DNA from: SZAS-7 sp964514655
GTDB lineage: Bacteria; Chlamydiota; Chlamydiia; Chlamydiales; FEN-1388
Direction of reading: 5' to 3'
DNA: 64,000 nt
NCBI GenBank assembly: GCA_964514655.1
Contig: CAZEQY010000014.1
Location: forward strand, 15,250 to 79,249
Part shown: one piece after another, positions 50,281-59,076 of the stretch
Numbering within the stretch: the stretch's first letter is position 1
Layout of the letters: each line of letters begins with the position of its first letter
Program-made: the position numbers and the translations under genes
Notes under the pieces: generated by a model
Seen by the model: only the letters and a program-made list of their open reading frames with translations
The model's database searches: none
What the model was told of the DNA's origin: nothing

Positions 50281-51629
50281 TCTACCTCTTGCATTGAGGA
50301 TGGTGGCAATGGCATTGAGGATGTCGGCATTATATGAACAATACCTTTTCCTTCCTTATCGATAATACCTATTCCAAGTTTGTCAACTTCCCAAACATCC
50401 ATTTGTTCTTCTGAAAGATCAATTGGCAACCATACGTCGCTGTAGATATCTTTGCGGAGAAGGACTACAGTTTTATCAGGATGTAGCTTTTCTACCAGTT
50501 GTTTAACTTCTTGTAGGGGAGTGTCATCGTTGTAGGTTATGTCTAAAGAACTCGGTTCTTGAGGGACCATAGTATTGTAGAATATAAGTGCGCCAAGGCT
50601 TTTTGGTTGCACAACTTCTAAAAGTAGCTTCATGGCGTCTTTTGGGTGAAGCTCGCGAAAATGTTCGAGCAAAGCATCTTGAACATTTGCAAGCACATTA
50701 CCAAGTAAATCTGGGTTTTTTGATGTCGTTTCTTTTATAGCGGATATTAGTGACTCTTTTATTCTATCCCAGCTGTTCAGGGCATCACCCGTTGTATAGT
50801 GTATGAACTCAAGCTGGGGGCCAAGCATTTGCATGACTTTTGTGTTATCGGTTTCAAAGGCCTTCATATAGGCATTTATCGCTTCTCGCTGTGGCGGAAC
50901 GCCTGCATTAATCCACTCCTGTACTTCTTTAAGCTGTTTGTCCTCCGGAGAATTTGCTTCTGCACGATGCATATCAAATAGCAAGATGTACTCTAAGGCG
51001 TCAAGATCTGTAGGGTCTTCTTCTAATCTTCTTTGCATAACCTGGTATTTTTTCAGGGGCACGAGGAGATTCCAAATTTCTTCGTGACCTGCTCGCTTTG
51101 CAAACTTTGCAGCATCCCTTACAATTGTATCTGGATGTTTTTTTATTATATATTCGACAAGTTCGAGCTTGCCATTTTTTGCTGCTTTTTCAAGGGCTTG
51201 GGTTAGCACTTCTGGATCAGTGATACGTTTAATTGCAGTTTTTAGCTTTAGCTCTTCTTCAAGAGTCGTAAGTCTAAAATTTAGCCCTGCATTAAGAATT
51301 TTTAGTTTATTTAGCTCAGTTTTTGGCGCAATCTTTTGCCGTACAAGAGTATTTATATGCATCCACGTCTCGTGAATGCTAGAGTGCTCTTTTGCCGTGC
51401 TTAGGCGCGGCTGAGATGATGATGACTTATACCGTCCGAGCACCTGTTTTGCTTGCGTTGTTTTTTGAAGTTCATCAATAACCTTTGCTCGCTCATCACT
51501 ACCTTCAGCAAGGCCTTGTAATTTTTTACTAAGGATTTGTATTTTATGATCATAGCCTTTTACAGCTTGATTGACGGTGTTAGGATTATTTAGAGGGGAT
51601 TCATAGACGCTATCTGGGCTAATAGCCAT
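50277..51629 (-). CDS. Ankyrin-like repeat protein (450 aa), putative effector
   Basis: A perfect AAGGAGGTG precedes the ATG. Residues about 140-200 look like two degenerate ankyrin repeats: LTQALEKAAKNGKLELVEYI, then IVRDAAKFAKRAGHEEIWNLLV. The N-terminal 95 residues are polar (PNNP, SSSS runs) with a coiled-coil-like stretch (YDHKIQILSKKLQGL). The C-terminus has a beta-like region with LHPDKTVVLLRKD and ends in a Pro/Ser/Met tail. No signal peptide or enzymatic motif is seen. The gene is monocistronic between ogt and the pentose phosphate operon. Confidence 0.72.
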   Translation of the reverse strand: MAISPDSVYESPLNNPNTVNQAVKGYDHKIQILSKKLQGLAEGSDERAKVIDELQKTTQAKQVLGRYKSSSSQPRLSTAKEHSSIHETWMHINTLVRQKIAPKTELNKLKILNAGLNFRLTTLEEELKLKTAIKRITDPEVLTQALEKAAKNGKLELVEYIIKKHPDTIVRDAAKFAKRAGHEEIWNLLVPLKKYQVMQRRLEEDPTDLDALEYILLFDMHRAEANSPEDKQLKEVQEWINAGVPPQREAINAYMKAFETDNTKVMQMLGPQLEFIHYTTGDALNSWDRIKESLISAIKETTSKNPDLLGNVLANVQDALLEHFRELHPKDAMKLLLEVVQPKSLGALIFYNTMVPQEPSSLDITYNDDTPLQEVKQLVEKLHPDKTVVLLRKDIYSDVWLPIDLSEEQMDVWEVDKLGIGIIDKEGKGIVHIMPTSSMPLPPSSMQEVD

Positions 51630-51750
51630 AAGGCACCTCCTTAGTCTACCTAGCCCTAATTATAGCTTAAAATTATTAATATATAAATATTTTCCTAGAT
51701 CTTTGATATTAAGTGTGTTGTATATAAAGAGATCAAGATTAAGAGAGAAT

Positions 51751-52437
51751 TTAGTAGGAGTCGGTGACGAAGTAGCCGGAAACTTTTTGGGCGGGATAGA
51801 GTGATTGGTCTTTGCTATCCAATATTTCGTGGAGGATTTTGGTTTTTTTGCTGCCAGTTGCTAAGACGATGATGCTGCGGGCATCATTGATGCACTTGAA
51901 GGTGAGCGTCATGCGCCAGGTATTTAGGGAGGGGACAAAATTGGGCACTACAAGCTTGTTTGTGACTGTAAGAGCATCAGTGCCCGGAAAGAGAGACGCT
52001 GTGTGACCATCCTCACCAATGCCAAGGTATACAAGGTCAAAGCGGCCATCCTTACAATGTTCCTTTATAAGATCACTATATTCTTGAGCAGCTTTATCGC
52101 GATCGGGTCTTTCTGCTTGCATGCGAAATACTTTGGCCTTTGAAAATGGGGCTTTAGAAAAGTACTGCATGGCCATATGGTAGTTGGAATTTGGGTCTGT
52201 TGGCGGGCACGACCTTTCGTCGCTCCAAAAGAGGCAGATTTTTGACCAGTCTAGTGCTTTTGCTTCTGGTGACTCTGTAAGGCACTCGTAAAATTTTTTG
52301 GGCGTAGAGCCTCCCGAGAGCGCTACAGTGAAGTTTTGGTGAGAGTCTATTGCAAAATTTGCCTCGTCAACAAAGTGTATGAGGCAAAAGTCAATTACCT
52401 TATCTTCACTATCAAGCGCAATGAGAGAGCGTTTCAT
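51751..52437 (-). CDS. pgl: 6-phosphogluconolactonase
   Basis: Pgl hydrolyses 6-phosphogluconolactone, the second step of the oxidative pentose phosphate pathway. The family motifs are visible: VALSGGSTPKKFYE, LFWSDERSCPPTDPNSNY, and LGIGEDGHTASLFPG with the catalytic His. The 228-aa length is typical of the DevB type. Its ATG overlaps the opcA-like stop as ATGA, so it is translationally coupled as the last gene of zwf-opcA-pgl. Confidence 0.96.
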   Translation of the reverse strand: MKRSLIALDSEDKVIDFCLIHFVDEANFAIDSHQNFTVALSGGSTPKKFYECLTESPEAKALDWSKICLFWSDERSCPPTDPNSNYHMAMQYFSKAPFSKAKVFRMQAERPDRDKAAQEYSDLIKEHCKDGRFDLVYLGIGEDGHTASLFPGTDALTVTNKLVVPNFVPSLNTWRMTLTFKCINDARSIIVLATGSKKTKILHEILDSKDQSLYPAQKVSGYFVTDSY

Positions 52438-53504
52438 CAGATGCTTTGTCCCCAGTGCGGGTTGTTAAGTGCGTTAAGCATAGCTTCATAATGTTCACTA
52501 ACCGGCTGATAAAAAATCTCGTTAACTAAAGCTGTACCCTTTTGGTAGTTGTGTAAAAAGAGGGTGTAGGGCATCTCGCAGCGCTCTAGAGTCGATGCGT
52601 GAACTGTCACAAGCTGACGGTCTCGCTCGTGTGAAAGGAGGTAATGCGCTTCGTTGTGGGTAAGTAGTTCTAAAGAGTAGATAGCTCCGGTTTCTACAGA
52701 CTCTGTATCCTTTGGCAAGATAGTGATGCTGATAGGGTTTTGATGAGAGCGATAGGTAATCTTAAGTGTGCCATCTTGCTTTTCAACACCTTCTAGCGTC
52801 CAGCCAAGCTGCGCTGCAAGCCATGCTTGAAAGTAGATAGCCTGTATCTCGTTTTTAGGTTGTGGATGAAGTGCGCGGCCTACAAACGATATCTGGATGT
52901 TCTTTGCTTGGTTTAGCGCTTCTAGTTTTTCTTGGTCGTTAAAGACTCGCGCCATAACTTCGCGCCAGGCTTTAGTGCGGGCCCAGTTTACGTCAAAGAA
53001 TACGCCATGACCTTCGTGCATAAGGCCGTGCATGCGTTCGCTAAAGCGTTGGAGGTTGTCGATTACTTCACAGTCAAAGACTACGCGGTTTGCATACTTA
53101 TGTAGCTGCGGCAGTATCACATGATCTTGGGTAGGATCGTGCCCGAGCAAAAGATAGACAGGAAGGTCCGGCATGATGTTAGGCAAGATGATAAAAGGCA
53201 CCTTGTGCAGCTGGTTTGTTGAAGAGTTTATGGTAAACTGGTCAAAGCATACCCTATTTGATCCTGAACCTATTGACTGAATAGTATGAGAGGTCTGAAA
53301 AAAGTCAGCTTGCGTAGATTCATCAGACTGCACAAAGATGACTCGGCAGGGAAATTTTTCTGTCACAAGACGCACAAACTCCTGGCATTCTAACCCCCTT
53401 TGAAGGGTGTTTGCAACGACAATGAGGTTGAAGAGCGATGCCTTGATAAGGTTTTGGCCTTCTATTGCTACGGGGATGTTTTCTTGAATGTTCTCTATTA
53501 CCAT
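52437..53504 (-). CDS. opcA: OpcA-like glucose-6-phosphate dehydrogenase assembly protein
   Basis: The start is taken at MVIENIQENIPV (53504), with AGGAT 6 bases upstream; the longer frame overlaps zwf. The protein resembles OpcA, the redox-responsive activator or assembly factor of G6PDH known from cyanobacteria and actinobacteria: NLIVVANTLQRGLECQEFV near the N-terminus, FPCRVIFVQSD, and IILPNIMPDLPVYLLLGHDP, the characteristic central motif. The gene lies between zwf and pgl with 8 bases to zwf and an ATGA overlap with pgl. Placement and motif agree; distant similarity leaves some doubt about its exact activity. Confidence 0.82.
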   Translation of the reverse strand: MVIENIQENIPVAIEGQNLIKASLFNLIVVANTLQRGLECQEFVRLVTEKFPCRVIFVQSDESTQADFFQTSHTIQSIGSGSNRVCFDQFTINSSTNQLHKVPFIILPNIMPDLPVYLLLGHDPTQDHVILPQLHKYANRVVFDCEVIDNLQRFSERMHGLMHEGHGVFFDVNWARTKAWREVMARVFNDQEKLEALNQAKNIQISFVGRALHPQPKNEIQAIYFQAWLAAQLGWTLEGVEKQDGTLKITYRSHQNPISITILPKDTESVETGAIYSLELLTHNEAHYLLSHERDRQLVTVHASTLERCEMPYTLFLHNYQKGTALVNEIFYQPVSEHYEAMLNALNNPHWGQSI

Positions 53505-53512
53505 ACAGTATC

Positions 53513-55060
53513 CTATAAAAATCGCCAGTGTCTTGCACTTTTTTGCATAAGCTGTTCTGCTGCCTGTGGTCCCCATGTGCCCGCGGGGTAGTTTGGAAAG
53601 TCATGTGGTCTAACTTCTTGCCAGCGCTGAAGTACCGGTGTAAGTAGCTTCCAAGAAGCTAGCACCTCGTCAATGCGTGCAAAGAGGGTTGAGTCGCCAA
53701 GTATGCAGTCTATTATCAAGCGCTCATATGCCTCTGGAGGCTCTACGCCAAAGTAGGAGCCATAGCGAAAGTCCATGCGTACCGGCTGTATGGGGTTGTT
53801 GATGCCGGGGACTTTAGAGTTTATACGTAGGGCTATTCCTTCATCAGGCTGTATGCGTATAACGAGTACGTTAGAGTCATCCCTTTGGCATGAGCGGTTA
53901 AAGAGGACGCCCGGAGCCTGTTTATAGATAACGGCAATCTCTGTAGCCTTTTTTGGAAGGCGCTTTCCTGCTCGTAGATAAAAGGGCACTCCTGCCCAGC
54001 GCCAGTTGTCGATAAAAAGCTGCATGGCAACGTATGTTTCGACTGATGAATTTTCAGCCACATTTGCCTCTTGGCGATAGCCTTTAGCAGGCTCGCCATT
54101 GACAAAGCCGGGGCCATACTGGCCGCGTATGACATGGTGATCTAGATCGTGCATAGGGAAGGGGCGTATTGATTTTAGCACCTTTACCTTTTCGTCGCGT
54201 ATAGAGTCTGCCTTGATGTCTACAGGAGGCTCCATGCAGACAAGCGATAGAAGCTGCATCATGTGGTTTTGTACGATGTCTCGCAGCATGCCCGCTTCTT
54301 CCCAAAACTTGCCCCTTGTGCCTACGCCAAGGTCTTCAGCCACTGTTATCTGCACAGAGTCTATATAGCGGTTATTCCATGTAGACTCAAATATCGCATT
54401 GCCAAAACGCATCACAAGAAGGTTTTGCACGGTTTCTTTGCCGAGCCAGTGGTCGATACGGAAAATCTGGTCTTCTTTCAGGTAGTGGCCAATGTCTTGC
54501 TGCAGCTCATAGGCTGAATTGAGGTCAGTACCAAAAGGTTTTTCGATGATGACCTTGGACCATCTATCTTGTGTGACGTCAGAGTCGTAGATAAGGCCGT
54601 GTTTTCCAAGCTTTTCGATGATCAAGCTAAAGTGGCTTGGGGGTGTTGAGAGATAAAAGACGCGGTTGCCCTTGGTGCCAAAGCGTATGTCAATATCCTG
54701 AAGAAAGGCTTTTAGTGCTTCGTAGCCGGAGTCGTTGTCAAATTCAGAGATGTGGTAAAAAATCTGCTCTGAGAAGTTGTTCCAAAGTGTTTGGTCTATT
54801 GGCTTTACTCGAGAAAACTTGTTAATAGCATCAAACATCTCGCCGCGAAATTGTTCATGCGACTTTTCACGCCTTGCAAAGCCTACACAGGCAAAGTGAG
54901 AGGGCAATTGTCCCTCGCGCTTGAGATTATAAATAGCGGGAAAGAGCTTTCTTGCGGTAAGGTCGCCAGTTGCTCCAAAGATCACTAAGACGCAAGGTTC
55001 TGCAATTTTACTTGCTGTAGTCTCTTCGAGAGGATTTGAGATAAGTGTCTTCATCAACAT
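53513..55060 (-). CDS. zwf: Glucose-6-phosphate 1-dehydrogenase
   Basis: G6PDH oxidises glucose-6-phosphate to the lactone with NADP+. Signature elements are the nucleotide-binding VIFGATGDLTARKLFPA near residue 27, VIIEKPFGTDLNSA, and the active-site FRIDHWLGKETVQNLLVMRF with the catalytic His. The 515-aa length is normal. Starts at 55060 and 55054 are both possible; neither has a strong ribosome-binding site. It is the first gene of zwf-opcA-pgl. With pgl it would supply NADPH, and it acts on glucose-6-phosphate that many chlamydiae import from the host. Confidence 0.97.
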   Translation of the reverse strand: MLMKTLISNPLEETTASKIAEPCVLVIFGATGDLTARKLFPAIYNLKREGQLPSHFACVGFARREKSHEQFRGEMFDAINKFSRVKPIDQTLWNNFSEQIFYHISEFDNDSGYEALKAFLQDIDIRFGTKGNRVFYLSTPPSHFSLIIEKLGKHGLIYDSDVTQDRWSKVIIEKPFGTDLNSAYELQQDIGHYLKEDQIFRIDHWLGKETVQNLLVMRFGNAIFESTWNNRYIDSVQITVAEDLGVGTRGKFWEEAGMLRDIVQNHMMQLLSLVCMEPPVDIKADSIRDEKVKVLKSIRPFPMHDLDHHVIRGQYGPGFVNGEPAKGYRQEANVAENSSVETYVAMQLFIDNWRWAGVPFYLRAGKRLPKKATEIAVIYKQAPGVLFNRSCQRDDSNVLVIRIQPDEGIALRINSKVPGINNPIQPVRMDFRYGSYFGVEPPEAYERLIIDCILGDSTLFARIDEVLASWKLLTPVLQRWQEVRPHDFPNYPAGTWGPQAAEQLMQKSARHWRFL

Positions 55061-55183
55061 AGGGTATTACTCAGGTAGTTGTACTCTCTTAACCATAGCT
55101 TACTTCCTAGTATAGAACAAGGACAATCCTTGTGTTGCAAATAAAGTATTTATTTGATATTTATTGAGAGAGGAGAGCGCGTT

Positions 55184-57478
55184 ATGGATATTGGCAAATA
55201 TAGCTCATTTTCACCTCAAGCAAATCTAGAAGCGACTTCTGTTCAAGAACAAGATCGTGCGCCCAGTAGCGACGCCAAAACAAGTTCAGTCTTTTTGGCG
55301 AGCAAAAAGGCTGAGGCGACCTTTGTTAATGGCAAAAGCCGTACACATTCGCTCGCTCCCAAAAATCAGGTGGTCCAACAGGTTATCACGTCTATTAAAA
55401 ATGTCTTTTCGACGAAGGTTAGTCTAAAGGATGTGCCGCCTAAGCTTAGATCCTTTTTTTCGGGAGAAACCATCCAGAGGCATCTATTTTTAAAAGCCTT
55501 TAAGCAGGAATTGGAAAAGAAAAAAGACAAGCAATCAGCTTTTCAAGCTACGCTTAACGCTTGTGAAAAGGCAGATAGAGCCGGGCTTTTAGATAGAGGG
55601 CTCCTTAAGCGTATGACAGGCGAGCTTGAAAAGGCCCTTAGCAAAAAAGCGCCCATAGAGCTTGAAGAGGCAAAAAGCGTTCATGAAGAGCTTTTGGCCT
55701 TAAAGAAGGCTCCTAGCCTTTCACGGCTTGATAGCTATGTGCGACTTAATGAGCTTGCGACAAATGCAAAGACCAATCCAAAGGCCTTTAAAGAGGCTCT
55801 TGTAGCCTCTTTTAGCGAAGACAGCCAAAGCTTGCAAGATATACCAAAACGAGCAGCTGATGACCTTTTAGAAGCAAAGCGCCTTGGCGTGCTTGATATT
55901 GCCCTCTATAAGGCTATCGTCACAACCGGTGCCCAAGCGGCAAACTCTCCAAACTTTCATAATGATGTCATCGTCTGCTTGCAACAAAGGGGTGAAACAA
56001 GGCTTGCAAAAGATCTAGAGCGCTATCACTTTCATGAGTCACTTATATGCTCGCTTGATCAGATGGATATTTATGCTAAGGAATTTGCTGAAAACCCAAA
56101 AAATATGTCTCTACAGCATGCGTGGGTACAGGAAAACTGCCCAAGAGAGTGCCTGGTGAACTTTCCGGAAGTGCCCACGCAAGAAACTTGGGCTGAATGT
56201 TTATCAGCACTTAGAGGTGCACTCCAAGAAGCATTAGTAAAAGCTGCAAAAAGTAACGATCCTGATTTAGCAAAGATGCTTGCCTTTGGGGGGCGTGCTG
56301 TAGGAGATTTAGGAGAGAGCTTGCGATCTGCCACAAAGGCTCGAGAAGCTGCTTTTAGCCGCTTGGCATTTGCTCCTGGGCTGCAAAATGAGGTTTTACA
56401 TCACTTGCTATCCGATGTCTCAAACATCACAAGCAATGAGATTATAAATGCACGCATGGGAGTAAGTGCCGGTGCATGCAAGGTATCAGATGTAGTACTC
56501 ATCAATGAGATCCCGCATAAGGTGCTAGATGTTCAGGCCGTTGGCAATAATCAAACTCTTATAAGGCTTGAGGGTCCGGATGGAAGAGAGCACTACGTAA
56601 CTAAAAATAGCGCCGATATGCTTGTTAAGGTGCGCATCAACCCATACAATAGGCAGGGCGGCATTATGGCCTTGCAGGCGGCAAAAGAGCAGATAGGCAG
56701 AATCACTGAGCTTGCAACTGGGGAAGTAAAAAAAGAGGCTGAGCAGGCGCTAGAACAGGTAAATGGCAAAATAGAGGCGATGAAACAGGCTGAGATCCAA
56801 AAGTTTTCAGCTGTAGATCGCGAGCTTGTTCAAAAAGCGATGAGCCAATTTCCTGCTCTTAATGAACATACCTTTGAGCATGATGGAAAAATGGTTACTG
56901 CTATACTTGTGCCAACTGATAAAAACGGGGTGGATGTTCTTATCAAAAAAGAAGAAATTGGCCGAGGAGCTGCTTCCGTTGTTTATTTAGCCCATTCTCT
57001 TAGCTCTAAAGCTGATGTTGCCGTAAAGTATGCAACAGAGCTTTCCGGTGAATCTAACGAAGAAGCAAATGCTCGAGCAAATCTTGAATATTTAGGAGCT
57101 GCTACCGGCATACAAAAGCCTATGCAGCATGCGACAATACGTACGCAAGATGGCAAGAAGTCTATTACCATTGACTCTTACTATGAATATAAAGACTTTG
57201 GCCGCAACGTTACCTGGCGTCAGTTTTTTATACATGTGCTGCATCTTGAGGAGCAAGATTTTGATAATGAAGCCGTAAAAAAACAGGCCATCAACGACTA
57301 CAACAAGGGCCTGCAGGCATTGTTTACAGGTGAGGCAACGCGAGAACAAAAACTTGCTCGCCTCAAAGAGTTTTCAACAAAAGAAGGCCCCATCCTTACT
57401 AAACTCATGGGCCAAGCCCCAGTCCAAAGGCTTGAAGCCCTCTATCAAAAGCTCATCGACGAAACATCCCCAGCCTAA
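55184..57478 (+). CDS. 764-aa protein with a Ser/Thr-kinase N-lobe at its C-terminus
   Basis: The start ATG 55184 follows GAGAGGAGAG. Residues 1-560 are helical and unrecognised, with a polar N-terminus and a coiled-coil stretch near residues 515-545. Residues about 585-670 form a kinase N-lobe: EEIGRGAASVVYLA is the Gly-rich loop, VAVKYA has the ATP-binding Lys (about residue 615), NARANLEYLG supplies a helix-C Glu, then DGKKSITIDSYYEYKDFG runs to the hinge. No HRD or DFG follows; the last 95 residues are helical. The missing C-lobe is encoded by the next gene, 57 bases downstream on the same strand. It may be half of a two-chain kinase, or a remnant of one gene that was split. Confidence 0.75.
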   Translation: MDIGKYSSFSPQANLEATSVQEQDRAPSSDAKTSSVFLASKKAEATFVNGKSRTHSLAPKNQVVQQVITSIKNVFSTKVSLKDVPPKLRSFFSGETIQRHLFLKAFKQELEKKKDKQSAFQATLNACEKADRAGLLDRGLLKRMTGELEKALSKKAPIELEEAKSVHEELLALKKAPSLSRLDSYVRLNELATNAKTNPKAFKEALVASFSEDSQSLQDIPKRAADDLLEAKRLGVLDIALYKAIVTTGAQAANSPNFHNDVIVCLQQRGETRLAKDLERYHFHESLICSLDQMDIYAKEFAENPKNMSLQHAWVQENCPRECLVNFPEVPTQETWAECLSALRGALQEALVKAAKSNDPDLAKMLAFGGRAVGDLGESLRSATKAREAAFSRLAFAPGLQNEVLHHLLSDVSNITSNEIINARMGVSAGACKVSDVVLINEIPHKVLDVQAVGNNQTLIRLEGPDGREHYVTKNSADMLVKVRINPYNRQGGIMALQAAKEQIGRITELATGEVKKEAEQALEQVNGKIEAMKQAEIQKFSAVDRELVQKAMSQFPALNEHTFEHDGKMVTAILVPTDKNGVDVLIKKEEIGRGAASVVYLAHSLSSKADVAVKYATELSGESNEEANARANLEYLGAATGIQKPMQHATIRTQDGKKSITIDSYYEYKDFGRNVTWRQFFIHVLHLEEQDFDNEAVKKQAINDYNKGLQALFTGEATREQKLARLKEFSTKEGPILTKLMGQAPVQRLEALYQKLIDETSPA

Positions 57479-57535
57479 ATGAAGGCTTGCTAAATATACC
57501 CTCATTTATATAGAATATTTTATTTTGAGGTGTGT

Positions 57536-58381
57536 ATGCAGGCTGTTGGATGTGAAATTGATGATATCTTTGGAGCGCTGACTTTAGCTGAGAAAAGCGG
57601 CTACCAGCACTTAAGCATTCCTGAGAGAAGAAAGCGCTTTTCAGTCTTTTTAGAAGGCCTATTGTATATGCACAGCAAGGGCATGTGTCATGGAGATATT
57701 AAGCCCGATAATGTCTTATGGGATAAAACAAGGTTTGATATTTCTGATTATGGCGGTTCACTCAAAATTGCCGATAAAATTCGCTTGATGAATAAAAATT
57801 TTGTCTTATCAGACGAAGATGAAAAAAATAGTATGCAGACTCTTGTCAACGCGCTACTAATGCCCCCTAATGAGACGAATTACAAGAGACTACAAGGTGT
57901 TGTTAAGGGAGCAGCTCAGCGAATTGACAAGCTAGTTGGGTGGGGGATTCTTAAAAAAGAGCCTGGCCAAGATGTCCCAACAATTTGCAATGAAGCAAAA
58001 ATACGCTCACTAAAGGCCTATCTCAGCACCGAATTTATGCCGGCAAATACTGACGGTTACTCCTGTGATCGCTATGTAAAGTCTATCTGCGACTCTTTTT
58101 GGAGATGTGATGCTGAAACCTATGAGCGGGCTTGCAAGATCTTAGACATGAGATCTGCCGGTATAACAATGTATGTGAGCTTTACAGCAGGCCAAACACC
58201 CCTTAAACAGCAATATGATAAGCGCTATTATGATCATCTAGAGTTAGATCTAGCAAAAACCGTTGATGGCTGGGCAGCAACCATCATCCGCAAAATGGCA
58301 GAGCCCATAGAGTCTAAAGACCTCGTCTTCCCCGTCTCCTACGAAGACCTTAGCAGGCTACAAAAGTACCTAGCGGCATAA
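57536..58381 (+). CDS. Ser/Thr-kinase C-lobe protein (281 aa)
   Basis: GAGG precedes ATG 57536; a GTG two codons upstream is possible. The protein begins in what would be helix D/E of a kinase: FLEGLLYMHSKGMCHGDIKPDNVLW, where H52-G53-D54 replaces HRD with the catalytic Asp, Lys56 and Asn59 retained. DYG (71-73) stands for DFG. ILDMRSAGITMYVSFTAGQTPL near residue 200 matches helix F (usually DxWSxGxxLYxxxxGxxPF). The activation segment carries a long insertion. There is no Gly-rich loop or VAIK lysine. Those are found at the end of the preceding 764-aa protein, so the two together contain one complete kinase. Confidence 0.75.
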   Translation: MQAVGCEIDDIFGALTLAEKSGYQHLSIPERRKRFSVFLEGLLYMHSKGMCHGDIKPDNVLWDKTRFDISDYGGSLKIADKIRLMNKNFVLSDEDEKNSMQTLVNALLMPPNETNYKRLQGVVKGAAQRIDKLVGWGILKKEPGQDVPTICNEAKIRSLKAYLSTEFMPANTDGYSCDRYVKSICDSFWRCDAETYERACKILDMRSAGITMYVSFTAGQTPLKQQYDKRYYDHLELDLAKTVDGWAATIIRKMAEPIESKDLVFPVSYEDLSRLQKYLAA

Positions 58382-58400
58382 AGTGCCGATTTTGCATTAC

Positions 58401-58910
58401 TTTTCTAGTTTATATATATTCTTGAGGCTTAAAGGTGTTTTTTTGGTAAGATAAAAATTTAACGCAAAAACGCAAAAACCCAAAAACGCAAAAATCACTT
58501 AAAGACCATTTACAACTCGCGAAATTCCATCTCCTACGCATGGATTACCAAAGTTGATCACCAAGCCAAGTTTCTTGCCTGTTAATCGTAAATATGTGAG
58601 AACTTGTGTTTCATATATAGGGTGGTATTTTTCTGTTGCTTTAATCTCAAGGATTACCTTGTCTTCGACAAGAATATCTATGTACAAATGTTCACTAACT
58701 GTTACACCCTTGTAAACAACCTTTACAGGCAATTGCCTTTGGTACTTGAGACCACGAAGAGTGAGCTCATGACATAAAGCTTCTTCATAGATGCTTTCAA
58801 GCAATCCTGGTCCCCCGAGAGTTCGTTGAACCTCGATGGCCGCTCCGATTATTTTGTATGATAGTTCGTTTTCCATATTTTGCGCTTTTTGGGTTTTGCG
58901 TTTTTGCGTT
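58401..58910. repeat. Inverted repeat pair bracketing the GxxExxY gene
   Basis: The arm 58461-58494 (repeated AACGCAAAA-type units) is an imperfect inverted copy of 58877-58910. The right arm begins directly before the start codon of the enclosed gene. The stretch 58401-58494 also matches the loop and right arm of the perfect hairpin at 40173-40317, including GAGGCTTAAAGGT. The two loci therefore carry copies of one dispersed element, one with and one without a gene. Confidence 0.7.
58499..58876 (-). CDS. GxxExxY family protein (PD-(D/E)XK-like fold)
   Basis: The 125-aa protein has the family-defining G-LLESIYEEAL (GxxExxY) motif after an N-terminal helix GAAIEVQRTLG, then ILVEDKVILEIKATE, the strand-turn with D and E-x-K of a PD-(D/E)XK-like core, and TYLRLTGKKLGLVINFG. 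The length is normal. The biochemical function of the family is not established; the fold suggests nucleic acid binding or cleavage. It is enclosed by inverted repeats and interrupts the kinase-rich island, so it was probably acquired as a cassette. Confidence 0.88.
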   Translation of the reverse strand: MENELSYKIIGAAIEVQRTLGGPGLLESIYEEALCHELTLRGLKYQRQLPVKVVYKGVTVSEHLYIDILVEDKVILEIKATEKYHPIYETQVLTYLRLTGKKLGLVINFGNPCVGDGISRVVNGL

Positions 58911-59005
58911 GAATTATGCTTTACTACACAATCTTTTGAGCATCTTAAAACCTTTTATTAAATTTGTCAAATTTCAAAGTGTAGCAGCCTGTAGCAATAG
59001 CTTTC

Positions 59006-59015
59006 GGGGGGGGGG
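59006..59015 (+). repeat. Homopolymeric G10 tract upstream of the 713-aa gene
   Basis: Ten consecutive G's lie 62 bases ahead of ATG 59077 in otherwise AT-rich intergenic DNA (58911-59076). Tracts of this kind are prone to slippage; in chlamydiae, poly-G/C tracts vary in length near or in pmp genes. Its position is suitable for altering promoter spacing or 5' leader length. There is nothing else recognisable in this 166-bp stretch. Confidence 0.8.
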
Positions 59016-59076
59016 CGGAAATAGCATTCGAAACTTACTTGTTGCTTTTAATTGAGGGATTTGTTAAAATATTTCT

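Noticed and set aside
57478..57536. Frameshift or sequencing error joining the two kinase halves
   Set aside because: The upstream frame ends in a stop after 95 helical residues beyond the hinge, and the downstream gene has its own ribosome-binding site. A single indel would not restore a normal kinase. I kept it as a split-gene finding.
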